Positions 35,136 to 43,646 of a stretch of DNA of 64,000 bases are shown one piece after another. Position numbers and translations under genes: made by a program. Position 1 is the stretch's first letter. Each line of letters opens with the position of its first letter. Origin of the DNA: Alkalihalobacillus sp. TS-13 (GTDB taxonomy: Bacteria; Bacillota; Bacilli; Bacillales; Fictibacillaceae). The notes beneath the pieces were generated by a model. That model was not told the origin of the DNA. It saw only the letters and a list, made by a program, of their open reading frames with translations, and made no database searches. The stretch is taken from assembly GCF_019720915.1 (NCBI RefSeq), contig NZ_JAHKSI010000001.1, positions 62,001-126,000 of the forward strand, read 5' to 3'.

Positions 35136-35150
35136 TCAATCTTGCTATTA

Positions 35151-35315
35151 TACTTAAGAAAGACAAGTTTCGTAATTTTCGATTAGCAACTCGTCGTCGG
35201 TTTCATAATTAGTAATAAATATTTCTCTTCCCTTGATTCTTTTACCCCGAACTTTTGAGTTACTATAACTATTTTTCTGGTCATCGGTCCGCCCACAAGG
35301 GAGCTTTTTATTAGC
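35151..35315 (-). pseudogene. Gene fragment on the minus strand
   Basis: About 54 codons open on the minus strand ending ...RIKGREIFITNYETDDELL then ENYETCLS and a stop. It has no start and is interrupted upstream. It abuts the HerA 5' breakpoint, so recombination has probably joined unrelated pieces here. Confidence 0.25.
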
Positions 35316-35379
35316 TTTTTATGAAAATGAACCTGATGTACAAGAGGCGTTACTATTAAGAGTTTTACAGCCTACAAAG

Positions 35380-37140
35380 TTGCCTACTGATAATGATGTT
35401 ATTAGTTCAATGATTGAATATTATAAAGATAACCTAAAAACAAGTGGTAATAACACTCAATTAGATGATTTTACTAGGTATGAGTTTAGCTTTTCAGGAA
35501 TTGAATGTAGTATATTAGGAACGTTTTATAAGGATGCAAATAATGAAATTAAATTTGGCGCTGATTTGGAAAATTTTTTTAGCGCGCATAATTACAGCAT
35601 CTATAAACCAACTCATAATGTCTTGGAAGTAATAGCAAACTTAAGAGATGGAAATAGTGTGCCAGGAGGAGAAACCGATGTAAAGATTGGAAAAGTCCGT
35701 TTTAGCTCTAGCCATAGATATCAAGAAAGTTTAGAGGAGACATCAGTTTATGTAACTCCAAATGACTTCCTTGGAAAAAGGACAGCTTTGTTTGGTATGA
35801 CTAGAACAGGGAAATCAAACACTGTAAAGAAAATTATTCAAGCTACTTTTGAAATTGGGAGTAAAGCTCCTTATAAATTAGTTGATGAAATTGAAGATGT
35901 TACAAGTACATTAGATCCATTTTGTGAAAACGGTTCCCCTAAATATCCAGCTGGTCAATTAATTTTTGATATTAATGGAGAATATGCTAACGCTAACATG
36001 CAAGACGAAGGAACTGCTATATTTGAAATTTATAAGGAAAAGGTTGTTAGATACAGTGTATTAAAGAAGCCGGATTTTAAAGTGATGAAGGTAAACTTCT
36101 ATAACGATATATCATCTGGTTTTGAACTCATAATTACACATTTAAATAATGATAATAGTGATTACGTAAACAGTTTTAAATCAATTGATTTGTCAGAACC
36201 AGAAGATAAATCAGATCATAGTGCATTAACTAGATATAATAGAAAAAAAGCGGCATATTTATGTTGTTTATATCAAGCGGGGTTAACACCATCCAAAGGG
36301 TTTAAGGTTAAATTTCAAGGGAATAAAACGCTAAATCAAATGGTTCAAAAAGAAGGGAAAATTGACCCTGATAAGGGAATTACATTAGATGAAGCTACAA
36401 ATTGGTTTACCACTATATGGGAGAATTATAATGATGAGTTCTTTACCAATTACAAAAATGAAAAAGGATATGAGTGGGCAGATGAGGATTTAAAAGCACT
36501 TTTAATTTTTCTTACAAGGAAAAAACAACCTAAAGGTAACCCTACAATTAGCGGTTATAGGAAGCTTAATGGAATTAAAGGGTTACACACCGATACAGTT
36601 GATAAGCCATTTCAGCTAGAAATAGTAGAGGCATTAAGAGCTGGTAAGATTGTAATTATAGACTTGTCACAAGGTGATCCTAATATTCAAAGGCTATATT
36701 CAGAAAGAATTTGTTTAAGTATATTTGCGGATTCAATGAATCAATTTATTGATAACAGCCCTAATAATTTTATTCAGTTTTATTTTGAGGAAGCACATAA
36801 CCTATTCCCTAAGAAAGAAGACAAAGATTTGAGCCAAATATATAATCGAATTGCTAAAGAAGGAGCAAAATTAAATCTAGGAATGGTCTATGCTACTCAA
36901 GAAGTTAGTTCTATTAGTACAAACATATTAAAAAATACGCAAAATTGGTTTATTGCTCATTTAAACAATGAGGATGAACTAAAAGAGTTGAAAAAATATT
37001 ATGATTTTAAGGACTTTACTGAGAGTCTATTAAAATTTAGTGCTAATAGTGATAAGGGATTTATACGTATGAAAACATATTCTAATCCTTTTGTTGTCCC
37101 AGTACAAATTGATAGATTCAGTGCTATAAAGGAGGATTAG
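35380..37140 (+). CDS. herA: HerA-like ATPase (DUF87), 5' end apparently missing
   Basis: 586 aa from the TTG at 35380. Walker A is GMTRTGKSN at about residue 139 and Walker B is FYFEEAHNLFP at about 468; this is a HerA/FtsK-type hexameric DNA translocase. It is expected to pump DNA for the NurA nuclease whose gene starts one base after its stop. No ribosome binding site or ATG supports the start. The frame stays open upstream to 35269 and keeps protein-like sequence (FLLAFYENEPDVQEALLLRV), so the original N-terminus, probably a HAS-barrel portion, was cut off near 35300. It may be non-functional. Confidence 0.8.
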   Translation: MPTDNDVISSMIEYYKDNLKTSGNNTQLDDFTRYEFSFSGIECSILGTFYKDANNEIKFGADLENFFSAHNYSIYKPTHNVLEVIANLRDGNSVPGGETDVKIGKVRFSSSHRYQESLEETSVYVTPNDFLGKRTALFGMTRTGKSNTVKKIIQATFEIGSKAPYKLVDEIEDVTSTLDPFCENGSPKYPAGQLIFDINGEYANANMQDEGTAIFEIYKEKVVRYSVLKKPDFKVMKVNFYNDISSGFELIITHLNNDNSDYVNSFKSIDLSEPEDKSDHSALTRYNRKKAAYLCCLYQAGLTPSKGFKVKFQGNKTLNQMVQKEGKIDPDKGITLDEATNWFTTIWENYNDEFFTNYKNEKGYEWADEDLKALLIFLTRKKQPKGNPTISGYRKLNGIKGLHTDTVDKPFQLEIVEALRAGKIVIIDLSQGDPNIQRLYSERICLSIFADSMNQFIDNSPNNFIQFYFEEAHNLFPKKEDKDLSQIYNRIAKEGAKLNLGMVYATQEVSSISTNILKNTQNWFIAHLNNEDELKELKKYYDFKDFTESLLKFSANSDKGFIRMKTYSNPFVVPVQIDRFSAIKED

Positions 37141-37141
37141 A

Positions 37142-38494
37142 ATGGGATATATGAGTAGAAATGGTAAAAGGCCAAATGAGTATGCTAGTAAAACATCGCA
37201 TAGTTCCATTATTAATGAAGAGTCAGTTACTGAGTTTTTAAAGAATTGCAGTTTCCCTAAAAACTCAGAGGATGTTAATTTGAAAGATCACGTTAATATA
37301 ATTATAGAAATACCGAAAAAAAATAAGATAGAAAATATTGTTGCAATAGATGGTGGATACACTGAATTACAAGTAAAAAATGAGTTCCCTTCATCAACTA
37401 TAAGCTTCTTTCAATTTGGAGCACTTATTTTTAAAGTGGAAGATTTAAATGAGGTGTCGAACAAACATTTTATAGATCCAGAAGATATAGCGAAACTAAA
37501 AAATATTCAACGTTTTAAATTTACATTACCAACTAAAAACATAACGCATAGTAATGAAGCAGACTTAATTGATTCTGTTAGAAAAACAATTTATAACTTT
37601 TTTTTAAGTGAGCCATTAAACGATAAAGAAGACCGTTTTATTAAAACGCTTAAGTGGTTTATCTTTGAGGAATATAAGATGGATAAAAAAGATAAGTGGG
37701 TTTTAGCAAGCTGCCCAAAATGTGGCGAACAAAATATTAATTTATATCGAAAAGAAATACAAAAAAATTACAACTATAACTGCCCATCCTGCCATAGCAA
37801 GATATATCTTACTGATGTGTTTCGACTACATGAGGCAATTGATAATGAGTTAGGTGCTTCAGGTATCTTAGGATATCTAACATCCCTTTTTGAGCAATTT
37901 ATATTAATACATTTAATTTATATAATTTTGAAAACTAGACCTTTATTATTAAATGAATTTTTATTTCTTAAGGATGGTCCGCTTGCATTTTTTGGACAAA
38001 CTGCTAACCTTCATAAACCAATGAGAACACTAATTAATTTTCTTCATGAAAACTATACAGTTCATATTGCGGGTCTAGAAAAAAGTGGTGCATTTGTAGA
38101 ACATGCCCATGAGATTTCTAAGAAGATGGATAAAAGAGAACTGTTACTATTAGATAATGATTATATTTACAAATATATAATTCCTGGGACTGCAAATGAG
38201 GAGAAGCCCTATGCTTCAACTTCATATTATAGCTCAAAACTTATTTATAAAGCCAACGATGAAAGGGTGTATGTAATAACAATACCAACAGAAGCACCAG
38301 AAGTGATACTTAAACCTAAAATTGAAGATTTTAAAAATATAGAAACAATTTTACATAATATAGAATTACTAAGGTGTGACATGTATGATAGTGGTTTAGT
38401 TCCTGTTGCACTAGTAAATAAGTTGGTATCTTTGTCGAACCATCCTAGTTCGGCTATTTTAACTAAGTTTGTTAAAGAAAGGATTAGACCTTAG
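37142..38494 (+). CDS. nurA: NurA-domain nuclease with zinc ribbon
   Basis: 450-aa nuclease. The NurA catalytic motifs are VAIDGGYTEL (about residue 70) and FLKDGPLAFF (about 278). A zinc ribbon CPKC...CPSC (residues about 190-217) is inserted between them. NurA resects DNA ends together with HerA; in bacteria such pairs are found in defence islands and can act against phage. AAAGGAGG precedes the ATG at 37142. It forms a two-gene operon with the HerA-like gene and is closed by a terminator. Confidence 0.83.
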   Translation: MGYMSRNGKRPNEYASKTSHSSIINEESVTEFLKNCSFPKNSEDVNLKDHVNIIIEIPKKNKIENIVAIDGGYTELQVKNEFPSSTISFFQFGALIFKVEDLNEVSNKHFIDPEDIAKLKNIQRFKFTLPTKNITHSNEADLIDSVRKTIYNFFLSEPLNDKEDRFIKTLKWFIFEEYKMDKKDKWVLASCPKCGEQNINLYRKEIQKNYNYNCPSCHSKIYLTDVFRLHEAIDNELGASGILGYLTSLFEQFILIHLIYIILKTRPLLLNEFLFLKDGPLAFFGQTANLHKPMRTLINFLHENYTVHIAGLEKSGAFVEHAHEISKKMDKRELLLLDNDYIYKYIIPGTANEEKPYASTSYYSSKLIYKANDERVYVITIPTEAPEVILKPKIEDFKNIETILHNIELLRCDMYDSGLVPVALVNKLVSLSNHPSSAILTKFVKERIRP

Positions 38495-38538
38495 GAACGT
38501 TAACTTAAGAGTATCGTGATAGGATGGTATAGGCCAGT

Positions 38539-38580
38539 AGTGCCTGCCCCCTAGTTTGGGATCAGGCACTTTTAATTTAA
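38539..38580 (+). terminator. Terminator after nurA
   Basis: AGTGCCTG pairs with CAGGCACT, with CCC/GGG inside the stem, followed by TTTAATTT. Confidence 0.7.
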
Positions 38581-38761
38581 TGTGTTGATTGAGCTTATTT
38601 GTAGGGTGTTTATTTATATAACAAAAACAACTAATTATACATCATTTTAAGCGGTGTAAACAAATCACCGTAGTTATATACATCATTTAAAACGGGTTCG
38701 TAGGAATTTAATTAGAAATTAGCTTGATACACCATTTACTATTATTATCTTTATAAGAAAT

Positions 38762-38809
38762 AACCCACCCTGTGTTGTCTTGGCAGACCGTAGGGTGGGT
38801 TATTTTTTA
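38762..38809. terminator. Strong hairpin with T-run in the nurA-helicase gap
   Basis: AACCCACCCT (38762-38771) pairs with AGGGTGGGTT (38792-38801), followed by ATTTTTTAA. The gap 38495-39012 otherwise holds two near-repeats TATACATCATTT (about 38635 and 38678) and a stem AAAGAGCC...GGTTCTCT at 38853-38880; no gene is seen. Confidence 0.7.
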
Positions 38810-39012
38810 AATCCCTATAAAGCCACTGTACTTCTTGCAAGGAGTCACATAGAAAGAGCCGGTTAGCAGCTGGTTCTCTCTATGTATTATTGCCTTTATC
38901 TTATATAGATAAAACAATGATTTCAATATGTAGTGATAGACTAATATCTATTTATTACAAGGGTTACTTTGTTTATAATGGAAATATGTTGAAAAAGGGT
39001 GGGGCGGTGTTT

Positions 39013-41877
39013 ATGAGTTTCCTTAATGACAACCAAAAAGTTGCAGTTGAGACTACTGAGGGACCACTTTTAATTATTGCAGGTCCAGGTTCCGGAAAGA
39101 CATTTACATTAGTTGAAAGAATATATCATTTAATTACAGAGAAAAATGTTCAAGCTGAAAATATTCTAGTTGCTACTTTTACTGAAAAAGCTGCTCAAGA
39201 ATTAATGACACGGGTATCAAACCGGCTGCATGATGCTAATATATCTTTTAGCTTAAACGAAATGTATTTGGGTACTATACATTCAATTTGTTTAAGAATC
39301 TTAAAAGAGAATAGAGAGTTTACTAGACTGAAAAAGAATTATGTTCTAATGGATCAGTTTGACCAACAGTACTTTCTATATCAAAAAATATATGAGTACT
39401 CTAATATCTCAAATATAGAGTTGATATATGGTGAGAGAAGCTCAAGATGGAAAAAAGCTGAGAATCTACTTAAGTGGCTTAATAAGGTTAGTGAGGAAAT
39501 GTTGGATGTAGAGAGCTTGAAGAATTCTGAAAACCCACAAGTTCAAGCATTAGGTTACAGTTATGAGCTGTACCAAAAACAACTTGAGGAAGAAAATGCT
39601 CTAGATTTTTCAACAATCCAATTAGAAACATACCAATTATTAATAGAGCATCCTCAAATACTATCGAATTTTAACAATAGTTTACATTATTTAATGATTG
39701 ATGAATATCAGGACACAAACACCATTCAGGAAGAAATACTATTTTTACTTGCAGGAGAACGACAAAATATATGTGTAGTCGGAGACGATGACCAGGGGTT
39801 GTATAGATTCAGAGGGGCAACTATTCGAAATATCTTAGAATTTCCCCAAAAATTTGATGATGGTGTTTGTAAACAAGTAGAGTTATCCATCAACTATAGA
39901 TCACATCCATCAATAATTAACTTTTATAATAACTGGATGGAGCAAAATAAGTGGACTTATAAGGGTGAAATGTTTAGATATGATAAAAAAATTATGCCTA
40001 GAGATGGTGATCATTCAGAAAAAGCTGAAGTTATTAAAGTTTCAGGCTCTGATGGTTTAGGAAACTGGGAAGATGAAGTTTATCAATTTCTATTATCTAT
40101 GAGGAATAAGGATAATGTCAGCGACTGGAACCAAATTGCGTTTCTATTTAAGTCAGTCAAAAATGAAAAAGTTGTGGCATTGGCGAATTTTTTAGAGGAA
40201 AGGAATATCCCGGTTTATTCACCAAGATCAAATATGTTTTTTGACAGAGAAGAGGTACGGTTATTAATTGGAGCACTTTTATTTTTGTTCCCTCAATTCC
40301 CTAAAATAAGAAAGTGGAATGACAATGCTTATTTAGATGAATGGGAAATTTATGACCAATATTTAAGAGAATTTGGAGAAGAATTAAGAAATGAAGAAAA
40401 TAAGAAATTATTAATGTGGTGTCAGATCCGTGCAAAAGAACACATGAACTTACAGCAAAATACTGACTATTCTTTTTCTGGATTATTTTATCAACTCTTA
40501 CAATTTGATTTATTTAATTGTTATTTAGAAGGAGATTCTTATCAAGTAAATGATAGTCGTGCAATAAGGAACATATCATTATTCTCAAAGCTTCTCACAA
40601 AGTTTGAGTACTTACATAGAGTTTCAGTATTTACACCGAAAAGCATTAATGTCAACATCACTACGTTCTTTAATCAATATTTAAGATTTTTAATTAATGG
40701 TGGAATAAATGAATATGAAGATAATTCGGAATATGCTCCGAGTGGTTGTGTGTCTTTTCTAACAATTCATCAATCCAAAGGACTTGAATTTCCAATTGTA
40801 ATAGTGGATTCTTTAAACACAACTCCTAGAAAGCAATACAGTGATTTAGATGAAATCCTACAAGAAAATTTTTATCGTAAGAAACCATTTGAACCTTTAG
40901 ATCGAACAAAGCAATATGATTTTTGGCGACTATACTATACTGCATTCTCAAGAGCACAGAATTTACTAGTTTTAAGTTGCCAAGAAAACACTGCAAGTGG
41001 ACAAGGTACTAGAAACGTTCCCTCCAAACCCTTTGTTAAGTTATATAAAACATTACCTAATTGGAGAGAAGTAAATTCTATTTATGATTTATCCATTGAT
41101 AAAATAAAGGATGTTAATATAAAAAAAGAATATTCATTTACATCACATATCAACATATTTGAAACTTGTGCTCTTCAATATAAGTTTTACAAAGAATTTG
41201 ATTTCTCACCAGTACGTCAAGGAGCTACGTTATTTGGCTCACTTGTCCATCAAACTATAGAAGATATTCATAAATCTGCATTAAGAAATGAAGAGTCTAA
41301 AATAACAGAAAGTAACGTAGAAGACTGGTTTAACTCTAATTATAATAATTTAGTGAAAAAAGAGCGTGTGTACCTTGCACCACAAACGCAAAAAGCGGCA
41401 TTAGACCAAGTGTTAAGATATGTGAAGAAACAAAGGAATGATTGGTCACATATCAAAGAAGCTGAGGTGGATGTTTCATTAGTTAAGGATAAATATATTC
41501 TTAAGGGCACAATCGATTTAATAAAGGGTAAAGATGAAACAGTTGAAATAATTGACTTCAAGTCGGAGAAAAAGCCTGACTTGGTGAAAGAATCTGAGAT
41601 GATGTACCATTATAAGCGCCAATTAGAAGTCTATGCTCATTTAATAGAGGAGAGAACAGGCCAAAAAGTTAGCAACATGCATCTTTATTATACTGGAGAA
41701 GAAAACAGTAATCCTTATGTCACATTTCCTAAGGATACAAAGGCTATTGATAACACCATTGAAACATTTGATGGAATTGTACAAAAAATCGAAGCAAAAG
41801 ACTTTGAAATAAAAAAACGACCTAAAAAGCATTGTAGAAACTGTGATATGCGTTATTATTGTGATGCAAAACTATAG
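39013..41877 (+). CDS. UvrD-like helicase fused to Cas4/AddB-type PD-(D/E)XK nuclease
   Basis: 954-aa superfamily 1 helicase with a C-terminal nuclease. Helicase motifs: GPGSGKT (about residue 25), DEYQD (230), GDDDQGLYRFRGA (257), INYRSHPS, TIHQSKGLEFP (583) and YTAFSRAQNLL (642). From about residue 715 a RecB-type nuclease follows: first Cys in ETCALQYKFY, GTIDLIKG, IIDFKSEK, Q-L-E-V-Y, and the cluster CRNC-x5-C at the end, giving the four cysteines of an Fe-S site. It starts the operon with type III Mod and Res. AAAGGGTGGGGCG precedes the ATG at 39013. Confidence 0.9.
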   Translation: MSFLNDNQKVAVETTEGPLLIIAGPGSGKTFTLVERIYHLITEKNVQAENILVATFTEKAAQELMTRVSNRLHDANISFSLNEMYLGTIHSICLRILKENREFTRLKKNYVLMDQFDQQYFLYQKIYEYSNISNIELIYGERSSRWKKAENLLKWLNKVSEEMLDVESLKNSENPQVQALGYSYELYQKQLEEENALDFSTIQLETYQLLIEHPQILSNFNNSLHYLMIDEYQDTNTIQEEILFLLAGERQNICVVGDDDQGLYRFRGATIRNILEFPQKFDDGVCKQVELSINYRSHPSIINFYNNWMEQNKWTYKGEMFRYDKKIMPRDGDHSEKAEVIKVSGSDGLGNWEDEVYQFLLSMRNKDNVSDWNQIAFLFKSVKNEKVVALANFLEERNIPVYSPRSNMFFDREEVRLLIGALLFLFPQFPKIRKWNDNAYLDEWEIYDQYLREFGEELRNEENKKLLMWCQIRAKEHMNLQQNTDYSFSGLFYQLLQFDLFNCYLEGDSYQVNDSRAIRNISLFSKLLTKFEYLHRVSVFTPKSINVNITTFFNQYLRFLINGGINEYEDNSEYAPSGCVSFLTIHQSKGLEFPIVIVDSLNTTPRKQYSDLDEILQENFYRKKPFEPLDRTKQYDFWRLYYTAFSRAQNLLVLSCQENTASGQGTRNVPSKPFVKLYKTLPNWREVNSIYDLSIDKIKDVNIKKEYSFTSHINIFETCALQYKFYKEFDFSPVRQGATLFGSLVHQTIEDIHKSALRNEESKITESNVEDWFNSNYNNLVKKERVYLAPQTQKAALDQVLRYVKKQRNDWSHIKEAEVDVSLVKDKYILKGTIDLIKGKDETVEIIDFKSEKKPDLVKESEMMYHYKRQLEVYAHLIEERTGQKVSNMHLYYTGEENSNPYVTFPKDTKAIDNTIETFDGIVQKIEAKDFEIKKRPKKHCRNCDMRYYCDAKL

Positions 41878-41888
41878 GAGTGTTAGAT

Positions 41889-43646
41889 ATGAGTAAAAAT
41901 GAACAAGAAATAAATGTTGAGCAATATAAATTTGAACCGATTAAAGGTTATCCAATGTTAAATTGGAAAGGGAAACGACCTTTCCACTCAACTCAGTACT
42001 ATCCTGCCCAACTAAAAGAGACTCATGGTGAAACTGTTGATGGTTGGCTTAACAAGATTTTTTGGGGAGATAATCTTCAAGTTATGAGCCATCTGTTAAA
42101 GGACTTCAGAGGGAAAGTTAATTTAGTGTACCTAGACCCTCCATTCGACTCAAAAGCTGAGTATAAAAAAAGAATAAAACTTAGAGGGAATGAGGCTACA
42201 GGAGATATAAATATTTTTGAAGAGACTCAGTATACAGACATGTGGACAAACGATGAATATTTGCAATTTATGTATGAAAGACTTTTATTAATTAGAGAAC
42301 TTCTAGCTGATGACGGATCAATTTATCTTCATTGTGATTGGCACAAGTCACATCAGCTAAGATGTATTTTAGATGAGATATTTGGTGCGTCTAATTTTCA
42401 GAATGAAATAGTTTGGAACTATAGTGGGTGGAACAGGAAAAATACTACATATTTTAATAGAAGACATGACACCATTTTATATTACTCTAAAACGTCAAAT
42501 CCTTTCTTCGATCCATATCGTGAAGCATGGGAGTCTAAAGAAGAATATGTCAAAAAAAGAAAACAGAAACTTCATATTGAAAAAGAAACTGGTAAAGAAT
42601 ATGTTCTATCTGACGCTGGAAATGGCAAAAGAGTAAAAAGGTATATTGAGGATGCCTTAGAGGAAGGTAAACATATAGATGATGTTTGGGAAATAGATAA
42701 ATTAAATAACTCTGATAAGAGTATTGTAAATTATCCAACGCAAAAACCAGAGAAGCTATTAGAAAGGATAATATTATCAAACACAAAAACAGGGGATCTG
42801 GTTTTTGATTGCTTTATGGGATCAGGGACTACACAAGCAGTTGCATTAAAATTAGGAAGAAAATTTATTGGATCCGATATTAATTTGGGTGCAGTACAAA
42901 CTACAACAAAGAGAATAATAAAAATCTTAAAGGAAACAAAAATCATTCAACCAGGATTTGAAATTTATAATGTAAATAATTATGATATCTTTCGTAATCC
43001 TACACAAGCAAAGCAATTGTTATTAGAAGCCTTAGAGGTTCAACCATTGATCAATAATGTATTATATGATGGTGAAAAAGATGGGTATTTGGTAAAGGTT
43101 ATGCCTATTAATCGAATATCTACGAAAGCAGATCTAAATGAGCTTATTACTAATTTTGATTATAAGTTATTTGAAAGAAGACAAGCAGAAAATCCGAATC
43201 AATCTGTAGAAAAATTATTACTAGTCTGTATGGGGCATGAACCAGATTTAGCTGCCGCTCTTGAACAAGAAGTTGGATACAAATTAGACATTGAAGTAGT
43301 TGACATATTAAGAGATAAATCGAATCTTGAGTTTAAACGTGACTCGGAAGTAGATGTAGCTATTTTCGACGGTAAATTAGTTATAAGGAACTTCTTTCCT
43401 ATGAACTTACTTCAAAAATTAAGTATTATGAAAGAGAATGTTGGAGATTGGAAAGAGCTAGTTGAATCAGTAATGATCGATTGGAACTATGATGGTGCTG
43501 TTTTAGAACCTAAAATTGCAGATATTCCAGATAAAAAGGATTTTGTTAAAGGTGAATATGTAATACCTCATGATGCTGGAACAATACGCATCAAAATAAC
43601 TGACCTCCTATCTGAGTCGTTAGAGGTGAGTATCAATAATGGCTAA
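41889..43646 (+). CDS. Type III restriction-modification methyltransferase (Mod)
   Basis: 585-aa DNA adenine methyltransferase of the beta class. The catalytic motif VYLDPPFDS lies at about residue 80, ahead of the AdoMet site DCFMGSGTT at about 307, the order known for type III Mod. The target recognition region is between them and toward the C-terminus. GGAG precedes the ATG at 41889, 11 bases after the helicase stop. Its 3' end overlaps the res gene by 8 bases. It would modify the host DNA and specify the recognition site. Confidence 0.92.
   Translation: MSKNEQEINVEQYKFEPIKGYPMLNWKGKRPFHSTQYYPAQLKETHGETVDGWLNKIFWGDNLQVMSHLLKDFRGKVNLVYLDPPFDSKAEYKKRIKLRGNEATGDINIFEETQYTDMWTNDEYLQFMYERLLLIRELLADDGSIYLHCDWHKSHQLRCILDEIFGASNFQNEIVWNYSGWNRKNTTYFNRRHDTILYYSKTSNPFFDPYREAWESKEEYVKKRKQKLHIEKETGKEYVLSDAGNGKRVKRYIEDALEEGKHIDDVWEIDKLNNSDKSIVNYPTQKPEKLLERIILSNTKTGDLVFDCFMGSGTTQAVALKLGRKFIGSDINLGAVQTTTKRIIKILKETKIIQPGFEIYNVNNYDIFRNPTQAKQLLLEALEVQPLINNVLYDGEKDGYLVKVMPINRISTKADLNELITNFDYKLFERRQAENPNQSVEKLLLVCMGHEPDLAAALEQEVGYKLDIEVVDILRDKSNLEFKRDSEVDVAIFDGKLVIRNFFPMNLLQKLSIMKENVGDWKELVESVMIDWNYDGAVLEPKIADIPDKKDFVKGEYVIPHDAGTIRIKITDLLSESLEVSINNG

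Noticed and set aside
38630-38720. TATACATCATTT near-repeats that might start a CRISPR array
   Set aside because: Only two imperfect copies, with no regular spacer or cas gene nearby.
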